The notes beneath the pieces are model-generated. The model saw only the letters and a program-made list of their open reading frames with translations, was not told where the DNA came from and did not search any database. Below, piece after piece: positions 62,790-64,000 of a DNA stretch of 64,000 nucleotides; the first letter of the stretch is position 1, and each line of letters starts with the position of its first letter. Source of the DNA: Caldanaerovirga acetigignens (GTDB lineage: Bacteria; Bacillota; Thermosediminibacteria; Thermosediminibacterales; Thermosediminibacteraceae); assembly GCF_900142995.1 (NCBI RefSeq), contig NZ_FRCR01000005.1:62001-126000 (forward strand). The letters are read 5' to 3'. Both the position numbers and the translations under genes were made by a program.

Positions 62790-64000
62790 TCATCCGAGCA
62801 CTATATCTTTCAAGATAGCAGATATATTGACCGCTTCCTCCTCGGGGAATGATATATCATATACATTTTCAAACCTCGCTAGTTCCTTTTTTACTATTTC
62901 ATACACATCTTCACACATTGCCTTGACTTTTTTATAATCGGCAAAGCTACTGTTAATCTTCATTCCGTTCCTTAATCTATCTATCGAGCAGGCTATATGC
63001 ATGATAAGTCCTATCCTTTTATCCATATCCAGTCTGAAACATCCGTACCGTTCAATGTTCTTAAAAAATTCCGCACAAAGCTTTTTATACGCTTCCGCTG
63101 AAAACCCATCCCCAATTTCTTCCTTCAAGCTATCAAAAACTTCTTTATAAATATCGCCCGATGCTTGCGATGCGACCAATTCCTTTAGCCTTTCAAAGCT
63201 GTTGTCGATGAGAAGCTCTGAAACGGATACGAAAGGAATCCCGTATACGTTCGGGTTTATCGCTCCGACTATCGCGAGGATTTTCTTGTCCTTCGAAAGC
63301 TGATTTATATAATTTTGCACATACTTGGAATCGCTCGCCGATATGGGTACAACTTGAATATCCTCCCTGAAACCCAGTTTCTCTTCAATTAAATTTTTCA
63401 ATTTTACAGCACTTCCTTCTCCGGTCGTACATATTGTAATTATTATCTTTTCCCGTTTTGGTAAAAGTAACCTAACAGAATTTGTAACTTTGGTTTTAAA
63501 ATATTCTATGGAATCCAGAACATCGCTACAAATCTCGTCCAAATCTTTTAGAATCGTTGCCTTCCTCGCACATTCAATCGCCATGATAGTCGTAACCATT
63601 TCCAATACCCTGATTTTTATTCCCGTCTCCTCACTTATCAGCTCTCCAAACATTGCAAGAGATCCCATATCTACCAAAAGCAAAACTCCTGCGCCCCTAT
63701 TTACCTTCATTATCAACTCCTTTAATTCGACATACGCCACCTTGGGGTCTTTCTCCAAGCTCATATCGTAAGAAAACAAGTTGTTGGCTCCCACCAATTT
63801 ATTCGCAACTTCAGCCATCGATGAAGCCGTGCTGTTCCCGTGCATGGCAATGACCACAACGGGCACATTTTCCTGCATCACTTCGTTTTCCGAATCTATA
63901 CATAAAAACATTGCTATAAATCCCACTTCATCGACAGGTACTTTTATGCCGTATTCCTGCTCGAGAGTTTTTGAAAAGTAAAGTGCCATTGCATATTCCT
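62790..64000 (-). CDS. LevR/ManR-type sigma-54 PTS regulator (C-terminal part)
   Basis: About 400 C-terminal residues; the frame is open to the right edge (codons before the ATG at 63989 read Glu-Tyr-Ala), so the AAA+ part must lie beyond. The visible order is as follows. First the end of a PRD (YGIKVPVDEVGFIAMFLC). Then an EIIA-Man-like domain with His in VVIAMHGNSTASSMAEVANK and LLLVDMGSLAMFGELI, and an EIIB-like domain with Cys in IITICTTGEGSAVKLKNLI. Last a second PRD with RIGLIMHIACSIDRLRNG. This order is that of LevR-type activators, phosphorylated by PTS proteins. It should control the adjacent operon. Confidence 0.9.
   Translation of the reverse strand, partial: EYAMALYFSKTLEQEYGIKVPVDEVGFIAMFLCIDSENEVMQENVPVVVIAMHGNSTASSMAEVANKLVGANNLFSYDMSLEKDPKVAYVELKELIMKVNRGAGVLLLVDMGSLAMFGELISEETGIKIRVLEMVTTIMAIECARKATILKDLDEICSDVLDSIEYFKTKVTNSVRLLLPKREKIIITICTTGEGSAVKLKNLIEEKLGFREDIQVVPISASDSKYVQNYINQLSKDKKILAIVGAINPNVYGIPFVSVSELLIDNSFERLKELVASQASGDIYKEVFDSLKEEIGDGFSAEAYKKLCAEFFKNIERYGCFRLDMDKRIGLIMHIACSIDRLRNGMKINSSFADYKKVKAMCEDVYEIVKKELARFENVYDISFPEEEAVNISAILKDIVLG

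Overview
The window looks like chromosome of an anaerobic, probably thermophilic Firmicute of the Thermoanaerobacterales/Thermosediminibacterales type. The reasons are strong GGAGG-type ribosome binding sites, frequent GTG and TTG starts, a CIRCE-controlled groESL, a GlcT-type antiterminator, the oxygen-independent cobalamin route, and Lys/Glu-rich proteins. The genus is an inference. No rRNA, tRNA, CRISPR array, insertion sequence or phage gene was seen. Almost every gene lies on the minus strand; only five run on the plus strand.

Layout in rising coordinates (transcription mostly runs leftwards): (1) pstSCAB phosphate uptake behind a four-repeat Pho box. (2) guaA and 5-formyl-THF cyclo-ligase. 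(3) An acetoin dehydrogenase operon (Lin0512-family gene, acoA, acoB, acoX, acoC, lpd) with a consensus sigma-54 promoter and its activator AcoR next door. (4) An N-acetylglucosamine PTS (nagE, IIA-Glc, a TIM-barrel-like protein of unknown function) behind a GlcT-type RNA antiterminator overlapping a terminator. (5) A tryptophan catabolic operon (tnaA, sodium symporter, MetS-like small subunit) with a sigma-54 promoter, upstream repeats and an adjacent PAS-AAA+ activator, followed by a GlcT/LicT antiterminator gene. (6) A DMT exporter, then nagA-nagB-nagR with an operator over the nagR promoter, and a flavin amine oxidase. (7) An 18-kb tetrapyrrole block that starts with a cobalamin riboswitch and cobalt transporter cbiMNQO. 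It encodes every step from glutamyl-tRNA to cobyrinic acid a,c-diamide, with siroheme genes. (8) Small genes, comB and groESL. (9) Molybdopterin genes: two moeA (one fused to a binding-protein domain), moaA, moaC and a MOSC-MogA fusion. (10) An MFS transporter. (11) A lactose/cellobiose-type PTS with GH1 6-phospho-beta-glycosidase and an IlvD/Edd-family dehydratase, behind a sigma-54 promoter and a LevR-type activator that runs off the right edge.

Three separate carbon or amino-acid catabolic operons (acetoin, tryptophan, beta-glucoside) are each paired with a dedicated sigma-54 enhancer-binding protein and a recognisable -24/-12 promoter. GlcNAc uptake is instead under RNA antitermination and NagR. 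The most promising leads are the PTS operon carrying a sugar-acid dehydratase, which suggests an oxidised disaccharide substrate, the sigma-54-driven tryptophanase operon, and the GlcNAc PTS with its unknown third gene.
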